The notes: generated by a model from the sequence alone, not told the origin. 64,000 nt of DNA from Kocuria rosea subsp. polaris (GCF_001483755.1 NZ_LQBK01000023.1:20976-84975); one strand, 5' to 3'. Positions 32,226-44,960 are shown, numbered from the stretch's first letter. Translations and numbers: made by a program.

Positions 32226-35222
32226 GTGTCTGAGCCGATCCCCACGTCCACCCTGGTCATGAGCCCGTCGACCGAGCCCTCCGAAGCCCTCGACGGTCCC
32301 GTGACCACCGCCGCCGCCCGGACCGCCCGCCGGTCCGACCTCACCGAGATCGTGGTGCAGGGCGCGCGCGAGCACAACCTCGACAACGTCTCGCTGACCG
32401 TGCCCCGGGACGCCATGGTCGTGTTCACGGGGCTGTCCGGCTCCGGGAAGTCGTCGCTGGCGTTCGACACGATCTTCGCCGAGGGCCAGCGCCGCTACGT
32501 CGAGTCCCTGTCCTCCTACGCCCGGATGTTCCTGGGCCGGGTGGACAAGCCGGACGTCGACTTCATCGAGGGCCTGTCCCCGGCGGTGTCGATCGACCAG
32601 AAGTCCACCTCCCGCAACCCGCGCTCCACCGTGGGCACCATCACCGAGATCTACGACTACATGCGCCTGCTGTGGGCGCGCGTCGGCCACCCGCACTGCC
32701 CCGAGTGCGGCGAGGCGATCGAGAAGCAGACCCCCCAGCAGATCGTGGACCAGCTCCTCGAGATGCCGGAGAAGACCCGCTTCCAGGTGCTCGCGCCCGT
32801 GGTGCGCGAGCGCAAGGGCGAGTTCGTGGACCTCTTCCAGGAGCTCACCGCGAAGGGCTTCTCCCGCGCCACCGTGGACGGCGAGACGGTCCAGCTCTCG
32901 GATCCGCCCAAGCTCAAGAAGCAGTACAAGCACACCATCGAGGTGGTCGTGGACCGGCTCGTGGTCAAGGAGGGCATCCGCCAGCGCCTGACCGACTCCG
33001 TGGAGACGGCGCTGGGCCTCGCCGAGGGCCGCGTCGTCGTCGAACTGGTGCCCCGCACGGACGAGGAGATCGCCCACCCGCTGGAGCTGCGCCGACCCTT
33101 CTCCGAGAACCTCGCGTGCCCCAACGAGCACCCCCTCCAGGCCGACGAGATCGAGCCCCGGTCCTTCTCCTTCAACGCTCCGTTCGGCGCGTGCCCGGAG
33201 TGCGACGGCATCGGTTCCCGGCTCGAGGTCGACGAGGAGCTCGTGGTCCCCAACCCGGACCTCTCCCTCGTGGAGGGCGCGATCGCCCCGTGGTCGCTCG
33301 GCAAGGCCACCAGCGAGTACTGGAACCGTCTGCTCGCCGGGCTGGGCCAGGAGCTCGGCTTCGACCTCGTCACCCCGTGGGGCAAGCTGCCCGCCAAGGC
33401 GCGCAAGGCGATCCTCGAGGGCAAGGACTACCAGGTCACCGTGGCCTACCGGAACCGGTTCGGCCGGGAGCGCCGCTACACCCAGGGCTTCGAGGGCGTC
33501 ATCGGCTACATCAAGCGCAAGCACGCCGAGACGGAGTCGGACAACGCCAAGGACCGCTACGAGCAGTACATGCGCCAGGTGGCCTGCCCGGCCTGCGACG
33601 GCGCGCGGCTGAACCCCACCATGCTCGCCGTGACCGTGGGCGGGAAGAACATCGCCGAGACCACCCGCATGCCCATGCGCGAGGCGCACGCCTTCTTCCG
33701 GGACCTCGAGCTCAGCACCCGTGAGGCGAAGATCGGCGAGCAGGTGCTCAAGGAGATCCAGTCCCGGCTGACGTTCCTCGTGGACGTGGGCCTGGACTAC
33801 CTCAACCTCGAGCGCGCCGCCGCGACGCTGTCCGGCGGCGAGGCCCAGCGCATCCGCCTGGCCACCCAGATCGGGGCCGGGCTCGTGGGGGTGCTCTACG
33901 TCCTGGACGAGCCGTCCATCGGCCTGCACCAGCGGGACAACCGCCGGCTCATCGAGACCCTCACCAAGCTGCGGGACATGGGCAACACCCTGATCGTGGT
34001 CGAGCACGACGAGGACACCATCCGCGAGGCCGACTGGATCGTGGACGTCGGCCCCGGCGCCGGCGAGCGCGGCGGGCGCGTGGTGCACTCCGGGACCTAC
34101 GAGGAGCTGCTCGCCAACGAGGGGTCCATCACCGCGGACTACCTCTCCGGCCGCCGGGCCATCCGGGTGCCCGCGCAGCGGCGCGCGATCGACCGCAAGC
34201 GGATGCTCAAGGTCGTGGGCGCCCGGGAGAACAACCTGCGCGGCATCGACGTCTCCTTCCCGCTGGGGGTGCTGACCGCCGTGACCGGGGTCTCCGGATC
34301 CGGGAAGTCCACGCTGGTCAACGACATCCTCTACACCTCGCTGGCCAACACGCTCAACGGGGCCAAGCAGGTCCCCGGCCGGCACAAGCGGATCGACGGC
34401 GTGGACCAGCTGGACAAGGTGGTGCACGTGGACCAGAGTCCGATCGGCCGGACCCCGCGCTCCAATCCCGCCACGTACACGGGCGTGTTCGACCACATCC
34501 GCAAGCTCTTCGCCGAGACCCCGGAGGCGAAGGTGCGCGGCTACCAGGCCGGCCGGTTCTCCTTCAACGTCAAGGGCGGGCGCTGCGAGGCGTGCTCGGG
34601 CGACGGCACGATCAAGATCGAGATGAACTTCCTGCCGGACGTCTACGTCCCGTGCGAGGTGTGCAAGGGGGCCCGGTACAACCGGGAGACCCTCGAGGTG
34701 CACTACAAGGGGAAGACCATCGCCGAGGTGCTGGCGATGCCCATCGAGGAGGCCGCCGAGTTCTTCAAGGCGTTCGGCCCGATCGCCCGGCACCTGAACA
34801 CCCTCGTGGACGTCGGTCTGGGCTACGTGCGGCTCGGCCAGCCGGCCACGACCCTGTCCGGCGGCGAGGCCCAGCGCGTGAAGCTCGGCGCCGAGCTGCA
34901 GAAGCGCTCCAACGGCCGCTCCATCTACGTGCTGGACGAGCCCACCACCGGGCTGCACTTCGAGGACATCCGCAAGCTGCTGCTCGTGCTGCAGGGGCTC
35001 GTGGACAAGGGCAACACCGTGATGACCATCGAGCACAACCTGGACGTCATCAAGTCCGCCGACTGGATCGTGGACCTCGGCCCTGACGGCGGCTCGGGCG
35101 GCGGCCAGGTCGTGGCCGAGGGCACCCCGGAGCAGGTCGCCCGGAACACGGACAGCCACACCGGCCGGTTCCTCGCCGAGGTGCTCGCCGAGCGCCCCGC
35201 CCCCGCGGGGGCCGGCCGATGA
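32226..35222 (+). CDS. uvrA: Excinuclease ABC subunit UvrA
   Basis: The 998-residue product is the damage-sensing ABC ATPase of nucleotide excision repair. It has two ATPase modules: Walker [13 protein letters not shown] near residue 70 and [12 protein letters not shown] near 690. The signature sequences are [12 protein letters not shown] and [12 protein letters not shown]. Zinc-binding cysteine pairs are visible as CPECGE, the insertion-domain motifs CPECDG and CPACDG, and CEACSGDG with CEVCKG in the second half. Length is slightly above the usual 950 because of a variable N-terminal 45 residues. The GTG at 32226 is preferred because of the TAGAGT six bases upstream. The stop overlaps the ATG of the HAD gene by four bases. 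Confidence 0.98.
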   Translation: MSEPIPTSTLVMSPSTEPSEALDGPVTTAAARTARRSDLTEIVVQGAREHNLDNVSLTVPRDAMVVFTGLSGSGKSSLAFDTIFAEGQRRYVESLSSYARMFLGRVDKPDVDFIEGLSPAVSIDQKSTSRNPRSTVGTITEIYDYMRLLWARVGHPHCPECGEAIEKQTPQQIVDQLLEMPEKTRFQVLAPVVRERKGEFVDLFQELTAKGFSRATVDGETVQLSDPPKLKKQYKHTIEVVVDRLVVKEGIRQRLTDSVETALGLAEGRVVVELVPRTDEEIAHPLELRRPFSENLACPNEHPLQADEIEPRSFSFNAPFGACPECDGIGSRLEVDEELVVPNPDLSLVEGAIAPWSLGKATSEYWNRLLAGLGQELGFDLVTPWGKLPAKARKAILEGKDYQVTVAYRNRFGRERRYTQGFEGVIGYIKRKHAETESDNAKDRYEQYMRQVACPACDGARLNPTMLAVTVGGKNIAETTRMPMREAHAFFRDLELSTREAKIGEQVLKEIQSRLTFLVDVGLDYLNLERAAATLSGGEAQRIRLATQIGAGLVGVLYVLDEPSIGLHQRDNRRLIETLTKLRDMGNTLIVVEHDEDTIREADWIVDVGPGAGERGGRVVHSGTYEELLANEGSITADYLSGRRAIRVPAQRRAIDRKRMLKVVGARENNLRGIDVSFPLGVLTAVTGVSGSGKSTLVNDILYTSLANTLNGAKQVPGRHKRIDGVDQLDKVVHVDQSPIGRTPRSNPATYTGVFDHIRKLFAETPEAKVRGYQAGRFSFNVKGGRCEACSGDGTIKIEMNFLPDVYVPCEVCKGARYNRETLEVHYKGKTIAEVLAMPIEEAAEFFKAFGPIARHLNTLVDVGLGYVRLGQPATTLSGGEAQRVKLGAELQKRSNGRSIYVLDEPTTGLHFEDIRKLLLVLQGLVDKGNTVMTIEHNLDVIKSADWIVDLGPDGGSGGGQVVAEGTPEQVARNTDSHTGRFLAEVLAERPAPAGAGR

Positions 35223-35914
35223 GCGCCCCCGTGGTGCTCTGGGACCTGGACGGCACCCTCCTCGACCCGGCCGGGGCCATCACCGGGGGCATCGCCCGGG
35301 CCCTGGCCGAGCACGGCCACGCCGTGCCCGAGGACCTGCGCCGGTTCGTGGGGCCGCCCGTGGGCTTCTCCCTGCGGACCTTCACCGACGTCCCGGAGGA
35401 CGAGATCCCCGCGGTGGTCGCCTCCTACCGGGCCCGCTACCGCACCGAGGGACTGGCGCAGACCCGGATCTACCCGGGGGTGGAGGAGCTCCTGGAGCGC
35501 CTGCACGGCGCCGGGGTGCGGATGGCCGTGGCCACGCAGAAGCCGGAGCCCACGGCCGAGCTCGCCGTGGCGCGGTTCGGGCTGAGCCGCTGGTTCGAGA
35601 CCGTCTCGGGGGCCGCCGACGACGCCGCGGCCGCCCCGCGCGACGGACAGGCCCACGACAAGCCCGCGATCATCGGCGAGGCGCTGCGCCGGCTCGGCGT
35701 GCACGCCCCGGACCCCGCGCGCACGGTGATGATCGGGGACCGCCGCTACGACGCCGAGGGCGCGCTCGCCCACGGCATCGACTGCCTCGGCGTCGCGTGG
35801 GGCTTCGCCGACGAGGACGAGCTGGGCACCGGCTTCGCCGCCGTGGCCCAGGACGCCGCCGAGCTCGGGGAGCTGCTGGCCCGGTACACCTCCCCGGCCC
35901 CGACCGGCCGCTGA
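35219..35914 (+). CDS. HAD-superfamily hydrolase, phosphoglycolate phosphatase-like
   Basis: A 231-residue haloacid-dehalogenase phosphatase. The nucleophile motif DLDGT is at residues 9-13 (Asp9, Asp11). A four-helix cap follows, then motif II at VATQKPEP, a Lys in [11 protein letters not shown] and motif [15 protein letters not shown]. It is closest in layout to Gph/PGP-type phosphatases that hydrolyse 2-phosphoglycolate or similar small phosphates. Phosphoglycolate also arises from DNA 3'-end damage, which would fit its position between uvrA (4-bp overlap) and uvrC (8 bases apart), but this functional link is speculation. Confidence 0.92.
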   Translation: MSAPVVLWDLDGTLLDPAGAITGGIARALAEHGHAVPEDLRRFVGPPVGFSLRTFTDVPEDEIPAVVASYRARYRTEGLAQTRIYPGVEELLERLHGAGVRMAVATQKPEPTAELAVARFGLSRWFETVSGAADDAAAAPRDGQAHDKPAIIGEALRRLGVHAPDPARTVMIGDRRYDAEGALAHGIDCLGVAWGFADEDELGTGFAAVAQDAAELGELLARYTSPAPTGR

Positions 35915-35922
35915 GGAGGACC

Positions 35923-37971
35923 GTGGCCGACCCCGAGAGCTACCGCCCCGCCCGCCAGGACATCCCGACCGCCCCCGGGGTCTACCGCTTCCGCGACGAG
36001 TACGGGCGCGTGGTCTACGTGGGCAAGGCCAAGAACCTGCGCAACCGGCTGAGCTCCTACTTCGCGCCCCCGCACGCCCTGAGCCCCAAGACCCGCGCCA
36101 TGGTCACCACCGCGGCCGGCGTCGAGTGGACGGTGGTGGGCAGCGAGCTGGAGTCCCTGCAGCTCGAGTACACGTGGATCAAGGAGTTCAAGCCCCGGTT
36201 CAACATCGCCTACCGGGACGACAAGTCCTATCCCTACCTCGCGGTGACCATGGCCGAGTCCGTGCCCCGGGCCCAGGTGGTGCGCGGGGAGAAGAAGAAG
36301 GGCAACCGGTACTTCGGCCCCTACTCCCAGGCCTGGGCGATCCGCGAGACCCTCGACGCGCTGCTGCGCGTCTTCCCCGTCCGCACGTGCTCCAAGGGCG
36401 TCTACCGGCGCGCCGAGCAGTCCGGGCGCCCGTGCCTGCTCGGCTACATCGACAAGTGCTCCGCCCCCTGCGTCGGGCGGATCTCCGCGGAGGACCACTA
36501 CGCGCTCGCGGAGGACCTGTGCCGGTTCATGGCCGGGCACGCGACGCCGTTCATCAAGGAGCTGCAGCGGCAGATGCAGGAGGCCGCCGCGGCCATGGAC
36601 TTCGAGACCGCCGCCGCGCGCCGGGACGACATCGCCGCCCTGGAGAAGGCCTTCGAGCGCAACGCCGTGGTGCTCTCCGACAGCACCGACGCCGACTTCT
36701 TCGCCCTCGCCGAGGACGAGCTGGAGGCCGCGGTCCAGGTCTTCCACGTCCGGGGCGGCCGGATCCGCGGCCAGCGCGGCTGGGTCACCGAGAAGGTCGA
36801 GGAGGCCGACGGCGGACGGCTGCTCGAGCAGCTGCTCGAGCAGGTCTACGGCGAGACCGCCGCGGACGCCGCCGAGAGCGCCCAGGCCGCCGCGCCCCCG
36901 TCCCCGGGCGGGTCCAAGCACCGGCCCGCCGCGGAGGCCGCCTACCGCGAGGACGCCATCCCGCGCACCGTGCTGCTCTCCGAGCCCGCCGACAGCGCCG
37001 ACCGGCTCGAGGAGTGGCTCTCGGGCCTGCGCGGGTCCCGCGTGTCGATCGCCGTCCCGCAGCGCGGGGAGAAGGCGCACCTGATGGAGACGGTCCAGGA
37101 GAACGCCCGGCAGGCGCTCAAGCTGCACAAGTCCCGGCGGGCCGGCGACATCACCACCCGTTCGGCGTCCCTGCAGGAGCTGCAGGAGGCCCTGGACATC
37201 CCCGTGCCGCTGATGCGCATCGAGTGCTACGACATCTCCCACGTGCAGGGCACCAACGTCGTCGCCTCCATGGTGGTCTTCGAGGACGGGCTGCCCAAGA
37301 AGTCGGACTACCGGAAGTTCTCGGTCACGGGCGAGGCCGCGCGGGACGACACCGCGTCCATGTACGACGTCATCTCGCGGCGCTTCCGCCGCCACCTCGA
37401 GGAGCAGGCCGAGCGGGAGGCCGCCGGGCCGCGCACCGGCGAGGTGGACGCGGGGGTCGAGGCCCCCGAGCGGGCCCGCTTCGCCTATCCGCCCAGCCTC
37501 GTGGTGGTCGACGGCGGGCCCCCGCAGGTCGCCGCGGCCGCCCGGGCGCTGCAGGACCTCGGGATCGAGGACGTGCACGTGGTCGGCCTGGCCAAGCGGC
37601 TCGAGGAGGTCTGGGTGCCGGACGACGAGTTCCCCGTGATCCTGCCGCGCGCCAGCCAGGGGCTGTACCTGCTCCAGCGGATCCGCGACGAGGCCCACCG
37701 CTTCGCCATCACCTTCCACCGCAAGAAGCGCTCCTCCGCCATGACGGTCTCCGTGCTCGACGAGCTGCCCGGGGTGGGCCCCGCCAAGCAGAAGGCGCTG
37801 CTCAAGCACTTCGGCTCCGTCAAGAAGCTCCGGGCCGCCCGGGTGGAGGAGATCGAGCAGGTCCCCGGTTTCGGGCGCACCCTGGCCGAGAAGGTGGCCG
37901 CCGCGCTGCAGTCCGCCGACGACACCGCCGCCCCGGCCGTGAACATGACCACCGGCGAGGTGCTCTCCTGA
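35923..37971 (+). CDS. uvrC: Excinuclease ABC subunit UvrC
   Basis: The 682-residue product is the dual-incision nuclease of nucleotide excision repair. An N-terminal GIY-YIG nuclease is at about 10-95 ([29 protein letters not shown]). A cysteine cluster is around 155-180 ([21 protein letters not shown]) and a UVR segment around 215 ([16 protein letters not shown]). The RNase H-like nuclease is at about 415-570 ([34 protein letters not shown]). Paired helix-hairpin-helix motifs end the protein ([25 protein letters not shown]). The GTG at 35923 has GAGGAGG upstream. A spacer of about 50 residues, rich in Ala/Pro, is inserted before the RNase H domain. Confidence 0.98.
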   Translation: MADPESYRPARQDIPTAPGVYRFRDEYGRVVYVGKAKNLRNRLSSYFAPPHALSPKTRAMVTTAAGVEWTVVGSELESLQLEYTWIKEFKPRFNIAYRDDKSYPYLAVTMAESVPRAQVVRGEKKKGNRYFGPYSQAWAIRETLDALLRVFPVRTCSKGVYRRAEQSGRPCLLGYIDKCSAPCVGRISAEDHYALAEDLCRFMAGHATPFIKELQRQMQEAAAAMDFETAAARRDDIAALEKAFERNAVVLSDSTDADFFALAEDELEAAVQVFHVRGGRIRGQRGWVTEKVEEADGGRLLEQLLEQVYGETAADAAESAQAAAPPSPGGSKHRPAAEAAYREDAIPRTVLLSEPADSADRLEEWLSGLRGSRVSIAVPQRGEKAHLMETVQENARQALKLHKSRRAGDITTRSASLQELQEALDIPVPLMRIECYDISHVQGTNVVASMVVFEDGLPKKSDYRKFSVTGEAARDDTASMYDVISRRFRRHLEEQAEREAAGPRTGEVDAGVEAPERARFAYPPSLVVVDGGPPQVAAAARALQDLGIEDVHVVGLAKRLEEVWVPDDEFPVILPRASQGLYLLQRIRDEAHRFAITFHRKKRSSAMTVSVLDELPGVGPAKQKALLKHFGSVKKLRAARVEEIEQVPGFGRTLAEKVAAALQSADDTAAPAVNMTTGEVLS

Positions 37972-37973
37972 GC

Positions 37974-37990
37974 GCGGGGCCGCGCCCCGC
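37974..37990 (+). terminator. Short GC hairpin after uvrC
   Basis: GCGGGGC, three-base loop, GCCCCGC immediately after the uvrC stop. A possible -10 (TAGGCT, 38018-38023) for rapZ follows, so this may separate the two transcripts. Confidence 0.4.
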
Positions 37991-38137
37991 CGCGCGGCGG
38001 CACCCCGCGGACTTCGTTAGGCTGGGGCGGGACCGCCGCGCGGGCCCCGCCGCGACCGGTGCACCGGCCGGCGCGGAGCCGCCGCAGCGGGCACGGCACG
38101 CCAGGCGCAGGGCAGGACGACGGGAGACGGAGCGGAC

Positions 38138-39064
38138 ATGAGCGAGCACACCGCCGGAGCGGACGTCGGGACGGCCGCCGGGACGGACCACGCGAAGCCG
38201 ACGAGCTCGGAGCTGCTCGTCGTCACGGGCATGTCCGGGGCCGGGCGCAGCACGGCCGCGAACGCCCTCGAGGACCTCGGCTGGTACGTGGTCGACAACC
38301 TGCCCCCGCAGATGCTGCACACCCTCGCGGACCTCGTCTCCCGCACCCCGCAGGCCCTGCCCAAGCTGGCGGTCGTCATCGACGTGCGCGGCAAGGCCCT
38401 GTTCAACGACATGAAGGAGACCCTGGCCGCCCTCGAGGCGTCCGACGTCGACTTCTCGGTGCTCTTCCTGGACGCCGCCGACGAGGTCCTGGTCTCCCGC
38501 TACGAGCACCAGCGCCGGCCCCACCCGCTGCAGGCCGGCGGACGGATCCTCGACGGCATCCGCGCCGAGCGCGCCCTGCTGACCGACCTGCGGGAGTCCG
38601 CCGACGTGGTCCTGGACACCTCCGGGTTCAACGTGCACGCGCTCTCCCGCGCCGTGGCCGACCTGTTCTCCACGAACGGGCCCGTGGTCCTGCGCCTGAC
38701 CGTGCTCAGCTTCGGCTTCAAGTACGGCGTCCCCGCGGACGCGAACTACGTGGCCGACGTACGGTTCATCCCCAACCCGCACTGGGTGCCGTCGCTGCGC
38801 CCCCGCACCGGCAAGGACGACGAGGTCCGGGACTACGTCTTCCAGGACGAGGGCCCCCGGCAGTTCGTGGACCGGTTCGTCGCCATGCTCGAACCCGTCT
38901 TCGCGGGATACCGTACGGAGAACAAGCACTACGCCACCATCGCGATCGGCTGCACGGGCGGGAAGCACCGCTCCGTGGCCATGAGCGAGGAGGTGGCCCG
39001 CAGGCTCGCCAAGCTGCCGCTCGTGACCGTCAGCATCCAGCACCGGGACATGGGCCGGGAGTGA
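38138..39064 (+). CDS. rapZ: RNase adapter protein RapZ (YvcJ family)
   Basis: A 308-residue P-loop protein of the RapZ/YvcJ family. The nucleotide site is GMSGAGRST near residues 31-39, followed by the conserved [14 protein letters not shown], and the C-terminal half has [15 protein letters not shown] and [15 protein letters not shown]. In E. coli RapZ controls glucosamine-6-phosphate synthase through small RNAs. In actinobacteria it is always beside yvcK and whiA, but its target is not settled. The start ATG at 38138 follows GGAGACGGAG. A hydrophilic 25-residue N-terminal stretch is variable. It leads the rapZ-yvcK-whiA cluster with gaps of 31 and 47 bases. Confidence 0.96.
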   Translation: MSEHTAGADVGTAAGTDHAKPTSSELLVVTGMSGAGRSTAANALEDLGWYVVDNLPPQMLHTLADLVSRTPQALPKLAVVIDVRGKALFNDMKETLAALEASDVDFSVLFLDAADEVLVSRYEHQRRPHPLQAGGRILDGIRAERALLTDLRESADVVLDTSGFNVHALSRAVADLFSTNGPVVLRLTVLSFGFKYGVPADANYVADVRFIPNPHWVPSLRPRTGKDDEVRDYVFQDEGPRQFVDRFVAMLEPVFAGYRTENKHYATIAIGCTGGKHRSVAMSEEVARRLAKLPLVTVSIQHRDMGRE

Positions 39065-39095
39065 CCGGCTCGCCCTCATCCGCATTGGACCCCCG

Positions 39096-40163
39096 ATGAC
39101 CCTTCCTCCCACCGGCGCCTTCCCCCGGCTGCCCCTCAGCAGCGGCGCCGACGTCGACCCCCACCACTCCCCGGACCCCTCCCACCGGCGGCCCGGCGGG
39201 GACAGCCCGTCCGTGGCCGCCCTCGGCGGCGGGCACGGGCTCGCGGCGAACCTCGCCGCCCTGCGCCGGATCACCCCGCTGCTCACGGCGGTCGTGACGG
39301 TGGCCGACGACGGCGGCTCCTCCGGCCGGCTGCGCGACGAGCTCGGCGTCCTGCCCCCGGGGGACCTGCGGATGGCGCTGGCCGCGCTGTGCGACGACTC
39401 CGAGTGGGGCCGGACGTGGCGGGACGTCATGCAGCACCGCTTCAGCGCCTCGGACGGCCGCTCCACGACCCTCGACAACCACGCGCTGGGCAACCTGCTG
39501 ATCGTCACGCTGTGGGAGCTGCTCGGGGACCCCGTGGCGGGCCTGGAGTGGGCGGGCGCACTGCTGGGCGCCCGCGGCCGGGTGCTGCCGATGTCCACGG
39601 AGCCGCTGGTCATCGCCGGTGACGTCCCCCCGTCCGGCGGCGACTGCGCCCCGGGCACGCCCGGCGCGGGGCGCACCATCACCGGCCAGGCGCTCCTGGC
39701 CAAGCAGGCCGACGTGTGCAACGTCCGGCTCGTGCCCCCCGACGCCCCGGCGTGCCCGCAGGCGGTCGAGGCGGTCGGGCTCGCCGACTGGGTGATCATG
39801 GGACCGGGCTCCTGGCACACCTCCGTGCTGCCGCACCTGCTGCTGCCCGAGCTGCGGGAGGCGATCTGCGGGTCCCGGGCACGGCGCTGCGTCACCCTGA
39901 ACCTCTCGCCGGACACCGAGACCCGCGGCAAGACGGCCGCCGACCACCTGCGGGTCCTGCACGCCTACTGCCCCGAGCTCACCCTGGACGTCGTCCTCGC
40001 CGACCCCACGGCCACCGAGGACGGCGCAGACCTCGAGGAGGTGGCCCGCGGCCTGGGCGCCGAGGTCTTCTACGCCGACGTCCGGGCCCACCCCGGCACC
40101 GCCGTGCACAACACGCTCCGGCTCGCGGCCGCCTACCAGGAGATCTTCGAGCGCCACCGCTGA
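39096..40163 (+). CDS. yvcK: Gluconeogenesis factor YvcK (UDP-N-acetylglucosamine-binding, CofD-like fold)
   Basis: A 355-residue YvcK-family protein. The conserved start [20 protein letters not shown] is followed by [30 protein letters not shown]. The middle has [20 protein letters not shown] and the end [18 protein letters not shown], all family hallmarks of a CofD-like nucleotide-sugar site. YvcK/CuvA proteins bind UDP-GlcNAc and tune cell-wall precursor synthesis and growth on gluconeogenic carbon. An extra, Pro-rich 40-residue N-terminus precedes the conserved domain. The gene is placed between rapZ and whiA, as in nearly all Gram-positive bacteria. Confidence 0.96.
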   Translation: MTLPPTGAFPRLPLSSGADVDPHHSPDPSHRRPGGDSPSVAALGGGHGLAANLAALRRITPLLTAVVTVADDGGSSGRLRDELGVLPPGDLRMALAALCDDSEWGRTWRDVMQHRFSASDGRSTTLDNHALGNLLIVTLWELLGDPVAGLEWAGALLGARGRVLPMSTEPLVIAGDVPPSGGDCAPGTPGAGRTITGQALLAKQADVCNVRLVPPDAPACPQAVEAVGLADWVIMGPGSWHTSVLPHLLLPELREAICGSRARRCVTLNLSPDTETRGKTAADHLRVLHAYCPELTLDVVLADPTATEDGADLEEVARGLGAEVFYADVRAHPGTAVHNTLRLAAAYQEIFERHR

Positions 40164-40210
40164 GCTCCGCACCCACATCGACCCCCCGACATCCCCAGGA
40201 AAGGAACCGC

Positions 40211-41191
40211 GTGGCCCTGACGTCATCGGTCAAGGAAGAACTGTCCCGTCTCGAGATCAAGAGGTCCTCGGAACGGCGCGCGGAGCTCTCCGCCCTGCTG
40301 CGCTTCGCGGGCGGGCTCCACATCGTCTCGGGACGCATCGTCGTCGAGGCGGAGGTGGACCTCGGCGCCACGGCGCACCGGGTGCGCCGCGCCGTGCACG
40401 AGGTCTTCGGCCACGAGAGCGAGATCGTGGTGGTCTCCGGCGGGGGACTGCGCCGCGGAAGCTCCTACGTGGTGCGCGTCGTCGAGGACGGCGAGGCCCT
40501 CGCCCGCCGCACGGGCCTGCTCGACTCGCGCGGGCGCCCCGTGCGCGGGCTCCCGCCCGCCGTGGTCAACGGGGCTGTGGCCGACGCCGAGGCCGTGCTG
40601 CGCGGGGCCTTCCTCGCCCACGGCTCCCTCACCGAGCCCGGCCGCTCCGCCGCGATGGAGTTCACCTGCCCCGGCCCCGAGGCCGCGCTCGCGCTCGTGG
40701 GCGCGGCCCGCCGGCTCGGCGTGCTCGCGAAGGCCCGCGAGGTGCGCGGCGTGGACCGCGTGGTGGTGCGGGACGGGGACGCGATCGCCGCGCTGCTCAC
40801 CCGGATGGGCGCCCACCGCACGCTCCTGCAGTGGGAGGACCGGCGGATGCGCAAGGAGGTGCGCGCCACCGCCAACCGCCTCGCCAACTTCGACGACGCC
40901 AATCTCCGCCGCTCCGCGCAGGCCGCGGTGGCCGCCGGCGCCCGGGTCGAGCGCGCCCTGGAGATCCTCGGCGACGACGTCCCGGAGCACCTGCGGCAGG
41001 CGGGGGAGTTGCGCCTGGCCAACAAGCAGGCCAGCCTCGACGAGCTCGGCCGGCTCGCGGACCCCCCGCTCACCAAGGACGCCGTGGCCGGCCGGATCCG
41101 CCGGCTGCTGGCCATGGCGGACCGCCGGGCGGAGGAGCTGGACCTCCCCGGCACCGACGCCGGGGTCGCCGCGGAGACCCTGCCCTCCTGA
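40211..41191 (+). CDS. whiA: DNA-binding regulator WhiA
   Basis: The 326-residue protein has a degenerate LAGLIDADG homing-endonuclease-like N-terminal domain (residues about 20-210, [14 protein letters not shown] and [21 protein letters not shown]). A C-terminal helix-turn-helix follows at about 230-310 ([37 protein letters not shown]). WhiA activates division and sporulation genes in Streptomyces and is conserved in non-sporulating actinobacteria, where it affects division and chromosome organisation. The GTG at 40211 follows AGGAAAGGA. A 12-bp perfect stem-loop begins four bases after its stop, ending the rapZ-yvcK-whiA transcript. Confidence 0.97.
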   Translation: MALTSSVKEELSRLEIKRSSERRAELSALLRFAGGLHIVSGRIVVEAEVDLGATAHRVRRAVHEVFGHESEIVVVSGGGLRRGSSYVVRVVEDGEALARRTGLLDSRGRPVRGLPPAVVNGAVADAEAVLRGAFLAHGSLTEPGRSAAMEFTCPGPEAALALVGAARRLGVLAKAREVRGVDRVVVRDGDAIAALLTRMGAHRTLLQWEDRRMRKEVRATANRLANFDDANLRRSAQAAVAAGARVERALEILGDDVPEHLRQAGELRLANKQASLDELGRLADPPLTKDAVAGRIRRLLAMADRRAEELDLPGTDAGVAAETLPS

Positions 41192-41194
41192 GCC

Positions 41195-41230
41195 GGGCCC
41201 GGAGGCACCCGCCGCGGCGCCTCCGGGCCC
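41195..41230 (+). terminator. Terminator after whiA
   Basis: GGGCCCGGAGGC (41195-41206) pairs perfectly over 12 bp with GCCTCCGGGCCC (41219-41230); the loop is 12 bases. CCCGAAAAG follows, with no T run. Confidence 0.65.
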
Positions 41231-41309
41231 CCCGAAAAGCCACGACCCGGTCCGTGGGTTTCCGGGGTTCCGTGTCCACCGATGTTGGTTTGTGTGGGTT
41301 TGGCGATGA

Positions 41310-42416
<1,107 letters not shown>

Positions 42417-42443
42417 GGCTCCGGCCCCGCACCGCCGCCGGGG

Positions 42444-42449
42444 TAGGGT
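42444..42449 (+). promoter_or_regulatory. -10 element of pgk, leaderless arrangement
   Basis: TAGGGT in the short gap after gap lies seven bases before the ATG at 42457. This suggests an internal promoter giving a leaderless pgk transcript besides any read-through from gap. Confidence 0.5.
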
Positions 42450-42456
42450 GAGTGAC

Positions 42457-43680
42457 ATGGCTCATGCACTTGACGAACTGATCGCCGACGGCGTCGCCGG
42501 GCGCCGCGTCCTGGTCCGCTCCGACCTGAACGTCCCCCTGGACGGCTCCACCGTGACCGACGACGGACGCGTCCGCGCGTCCCTGCCGGTCCTGGGGAAG
42601 CTGGCCGAGGCCGGGGCCCGCGTCATCGTGATGGCGCACCTCGGCCGGCCCAAGGGGCAGGTCGACCCGAAGTACTCGATCGCCCCCGCCGCGCGGAGAC
42701 TGGCCGAGCTGGCCGACTTCCCCGTGGTGGTCGCCACCGACGTCGTCGGGGAGGACGCGCAGGCCAAGGCCGAGGCCCTCTCCGACGGCGAGGTGCTCGT
42801 GCTCGAGAACGTGCGCTTCGACCCCCGCGAGACCGCGAAGGACGACGCCGAGCGCGGCGCCTTCGCGGACGAGCTCGCCGCCCTGACGGGCGAGAACGGG
42901 GCCTACGTCGACGACGCCTTCGGGGCGGTGCACCGGAAGCACGCCTCCGTGTTCGACATCGCGCACCGGCTCCCGGCCTACCTGGGCGACCTGGTCAAGC
43001 GGGAGCTGGACGTTCTCACGAAGGTCGTCCAGGACCCCGAGCGGCCCTTCGTGGTCGTCATGGGGGGCTCCAAGGTCTCCGACAAGCTCGCGGTCATCGA
43101 GAACCTCATCGGCAAGGCCGACTCGCTGCTCATCGGCGGCGGGATGGTCTTCACGTTCCTCGCCGCCCAGGGGCACTCCGTGGGCGGGTCCCTCCTGGAG
43201 AAGGAGCAGATCGGCACGGTCAAGGACTACCTCGAGAAGGCCGCCGCGGCCGGCACCGAGATCGTCCTGCCCGTGGACGTCGTCTACGCGGCGGAGTTCG
43301 CCGCGGACGCCGCGCACGAGGTGCGCCCGGTCGACGCCATCGAGGACGGCGAGATCGGCTCCTCTGGCCTCGGCCTGGACATCGGCCCCGAGTCCGCGAA
43401 GCTGTTCGCCGAGCGGATCCGCGGCGCGAAGACCGTGTTCTGGAACGGCCCCGCCGGCGTGTTCGAGATGGAGGCCTTCGCCGGAGGCACCCGGGCGGTG
43501 GCCGAGGCCGTCGTCGCCTCGGACGCGATGAGCGTGATCGGCGGCGGCGACTCCGCCTCGGCGGTGCGCAACCTCGGGTTCTCCGACGACCAGTTCGGGC
43601 ACATCTCCACCGGCGGCGGCGCCTCCCTCGAGTTCATCGAGGGCAAGGAGCTGCCCGGGGTCGTGGCCCTGGGCGCCTGA
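42457..43680 (+). CDS. pgk: Phosphoglycerate kinase
   Basis: The 407-residue enzyme transfers phosphate from 1,3-bisphosphoglycerate to ADP. Visible family segments are VLVRSDLNVPLD (substrate-binding Asp/Asn), VIVMAHLGRPKG, LENVRFDPRE, VVMGGSKVSDKL, FWNGPAGVFEMEAFAGGTRAVAEAV and the C-terminal STGGGASLEFIEGKELPGV. Length is normal. The ATG at 42457 is chosen over an in-frame GTG nine bases upstream because of the TAGGGT-seven-base spacing. There is no ribosome site. It lies between gap and tpiA. Confidence 0.98.
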   Translation: MAHALDELIADGVAGRRVLVRSDLNVPLDGSTVTDDGRVRASLPVLGKLAEAGARVIVMAHLGRPKGQVDPKYSIAPAARRLAELADFPVVVATDVVGEDAQAKAEALSDGEVLVLENVRFDPRETAKDDAERGAFADELAALTGENGAYVDDAFGAVHRKHASVFDIAHRLPAYLGDLVKRELDVLTKVVQDPERPFVVVMGGSKVSDKLAVIENLIGKADSLLIGGGMVFTFLAAQGHSVGGSLLEKEQIGTVKDYLEKAAAAGTEIVLPVDVVYAAEFAADAAHEVRPVDAIEDGEIGSSGLGLDIGPESAKLFAERIRGAKTVFWNGPAGVFEMEAFAGGTRAVAEAVVASDAMSVIGGGDSASAVRNLGFSDDQFGHISTGGGASLEFIEGKELPGVVALGA

Positions 43681-43701
43681 CCCGCACCCTCCACCACTGG
43701 A

Positions 43702-43742
43702 TCAGGGGCGTCCCGGAGCGTCACGCCCCGGGGCGCCCCTGA
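43702..43742 (+). terminator. Intercistronic stem-loop between pgk and tpiA
   Basis: TCAGGGGCGTCCCGG (43702-43716) pairs with 43728-43742 over 15 bp with one G-U pair. It may terminate part of the gap-pgk transcription or stabilise the upstream message. Confidence 0.5.
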
Positions 43743-43806
43743 CGCCCAGCTCAGCACTGCCGATACGCACGACGAGCGGCGCACCCGCCGCGGACAGGAG
43801 TTCCTG

Positions 43807-44622
43807 ATGACCTCGCAGACCAACGGAGAGTTCGACCGCACGCCGCTGATCGCCGGCAACTGGAAGATGAACATGGACCACGCCCAGGCGATCACGCTGG
43901 TGCAGAAGCTCGCGTGGACCCTGAACGACGCCAAGCACGACTACTCCCGCGCCGAGGTGGCCGTCTTCCCGCCGTTCACCGACCTGCGCTCCGTGCAGAG
44001 CCTCGTGGACGGTGACGACCTGCGCGTGGTCTACGGCGCCCAGGACCTCTCCGACCAGGACTCCGGCGCCTACACCGGCGACATCTCCGGGCAGTTCCTG
44101 GCCAAGCTCGGCTGCACCTACGTGCTGGTGGGGCACTCCGAGCGCCGCACCGTCCACGGCGAGTCCGACGAGCTGTGCAACGCGAAGATCGCCGCCGCCC
44201 ACCGCCACGGGCTGGTCCCGGTGCTGTGCGTCGGCGAGGGCCTCGAGGTCCGGCAGGCCGGCGAGCACGTCGCGTTCACCCTCGAGCAGCTGCGCGGCTC
44301 CATCGCCGGCCTCGAGGCGGACCGGGTGGCCGAGCTCGTGGTGGCCTACGAGCCCGTCTGGGCGATCGGCACCGGCGAGGTCGCCGGCCCCGAGGACGCC
44401 CAGGAGATGGCGGCCGCCATCCGCGCCGAGCTCGCCGGGCTCTACGACGCCGACACCGCGGCGAAGACCCGCATCCTCTACGGCGGCTCCGCCAAGGCGG
44501 CCAACGCCGGGTCGATCCTCAAGGGCAAGGACGTGGACGGCGTGCTCGTCGGCGGCGCCAGCCTCGACGCCGAGGAGTTTGCTAGCATTGCCAGGTTCGA
44601 GCAGCACCTCGTGACCGACTGA
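43807..44622 (+). CDS. tpiA: Triosephosphate isomerase
   Basis: The 271-residue TIM-barrel enzyme interconverts dihydroxyacetone phosphate and glyceraldehyde 3-phosphate. Catalytic residues are in place: Lys20 in GNWKMN, His110 in VGHSERR and Glu182 in [11 protein letters not shown]. The phosphate loop [12 protein letters not shown] and [11 protein letters not shown] near the end are conserved. The ATG at 43807 follows GGACAGGAG. A 10-residue N-terminal addition relative to the usual 250-residue enzyme is typical for this group. Confidence 0.98.
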   Translation: MTSQTNGEFDRTPLIAGNWKMNMDHAQAITLVQKLAWTLNDAKHDYSRAEVAVFPPFTDLRSVQSLVDGDDLRVVYGAQDLSDQDSGAYTGDISGQFLAKLGCTYVLVGHSERRTVHGESDELCNAKIAAAHRHGLVPVLCVGEGLEVRQAGEHVAFTLEQLRGSIAGLEADRVAELVVAYEPVWAIGTGEVAGPEDAQEMAAAIRAELAGLYDADTAAKTRILYGGSAKAANAGSILKGKDVDGVLVGGASLDAEEFASIARFEQHLVTD

Positions 44623-44691
44623 TCACGACCCCCTGACCGTCCGCGCCGCCCGGGCGCGGCTGCTCGACGGACACCTCGAGGGAAGGCCCCA

Positions 44692-44946
44692 GTGGAAATT
44701 CTGCAGAACGTGCTCCTGGCCGTCATCGTGCTCACGAGCCTGCTGGCCGTCCTGCTCGTGCTCCTCAACAAGGGCAAGGGCGGAGGACTCTCCGACATGT
44801 TCGGCGGCGGCATGACCCAGTCCCTCAACACCTCCGGCGTGGCCCAGAAGAACCTGGTCCGCCTCACCACCGCCACGGCCGTGGTGTGGGCCCTGTGCAT
44901 CGCGGCCTACGCGCTGACCATGCGCTTCGCCGAGACGGCTGTCTGA
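44692..44946 (+). CDS. secG: Preprotein translocase subunit SecG
   Basis: An 84-residue membrane protein with two hydrophobic helices (about 5-25 and 55-77) joined by a glycine-rich loop containing GKGGGLSDMFGGGMTQS, the SecG signature. It is the small accessory subunit of the SecYEG export channel. It starts with GTG at 44692, preceded by GAGGGAAGG. Its position directly after tpiA is standard in actinobacteria. A long perfect hairpin follows. Confidence 0.96.
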   Translation: MEILQNVLLAVIVLTSLLAVLLVLLNKGKGGGLSDMFGGGMTQSLNTSGVAQKNLVRLTTATAVVWALCIAAYALTMRFAETAV

Positions 44947-44960
44947 CCCACCGCGTCACC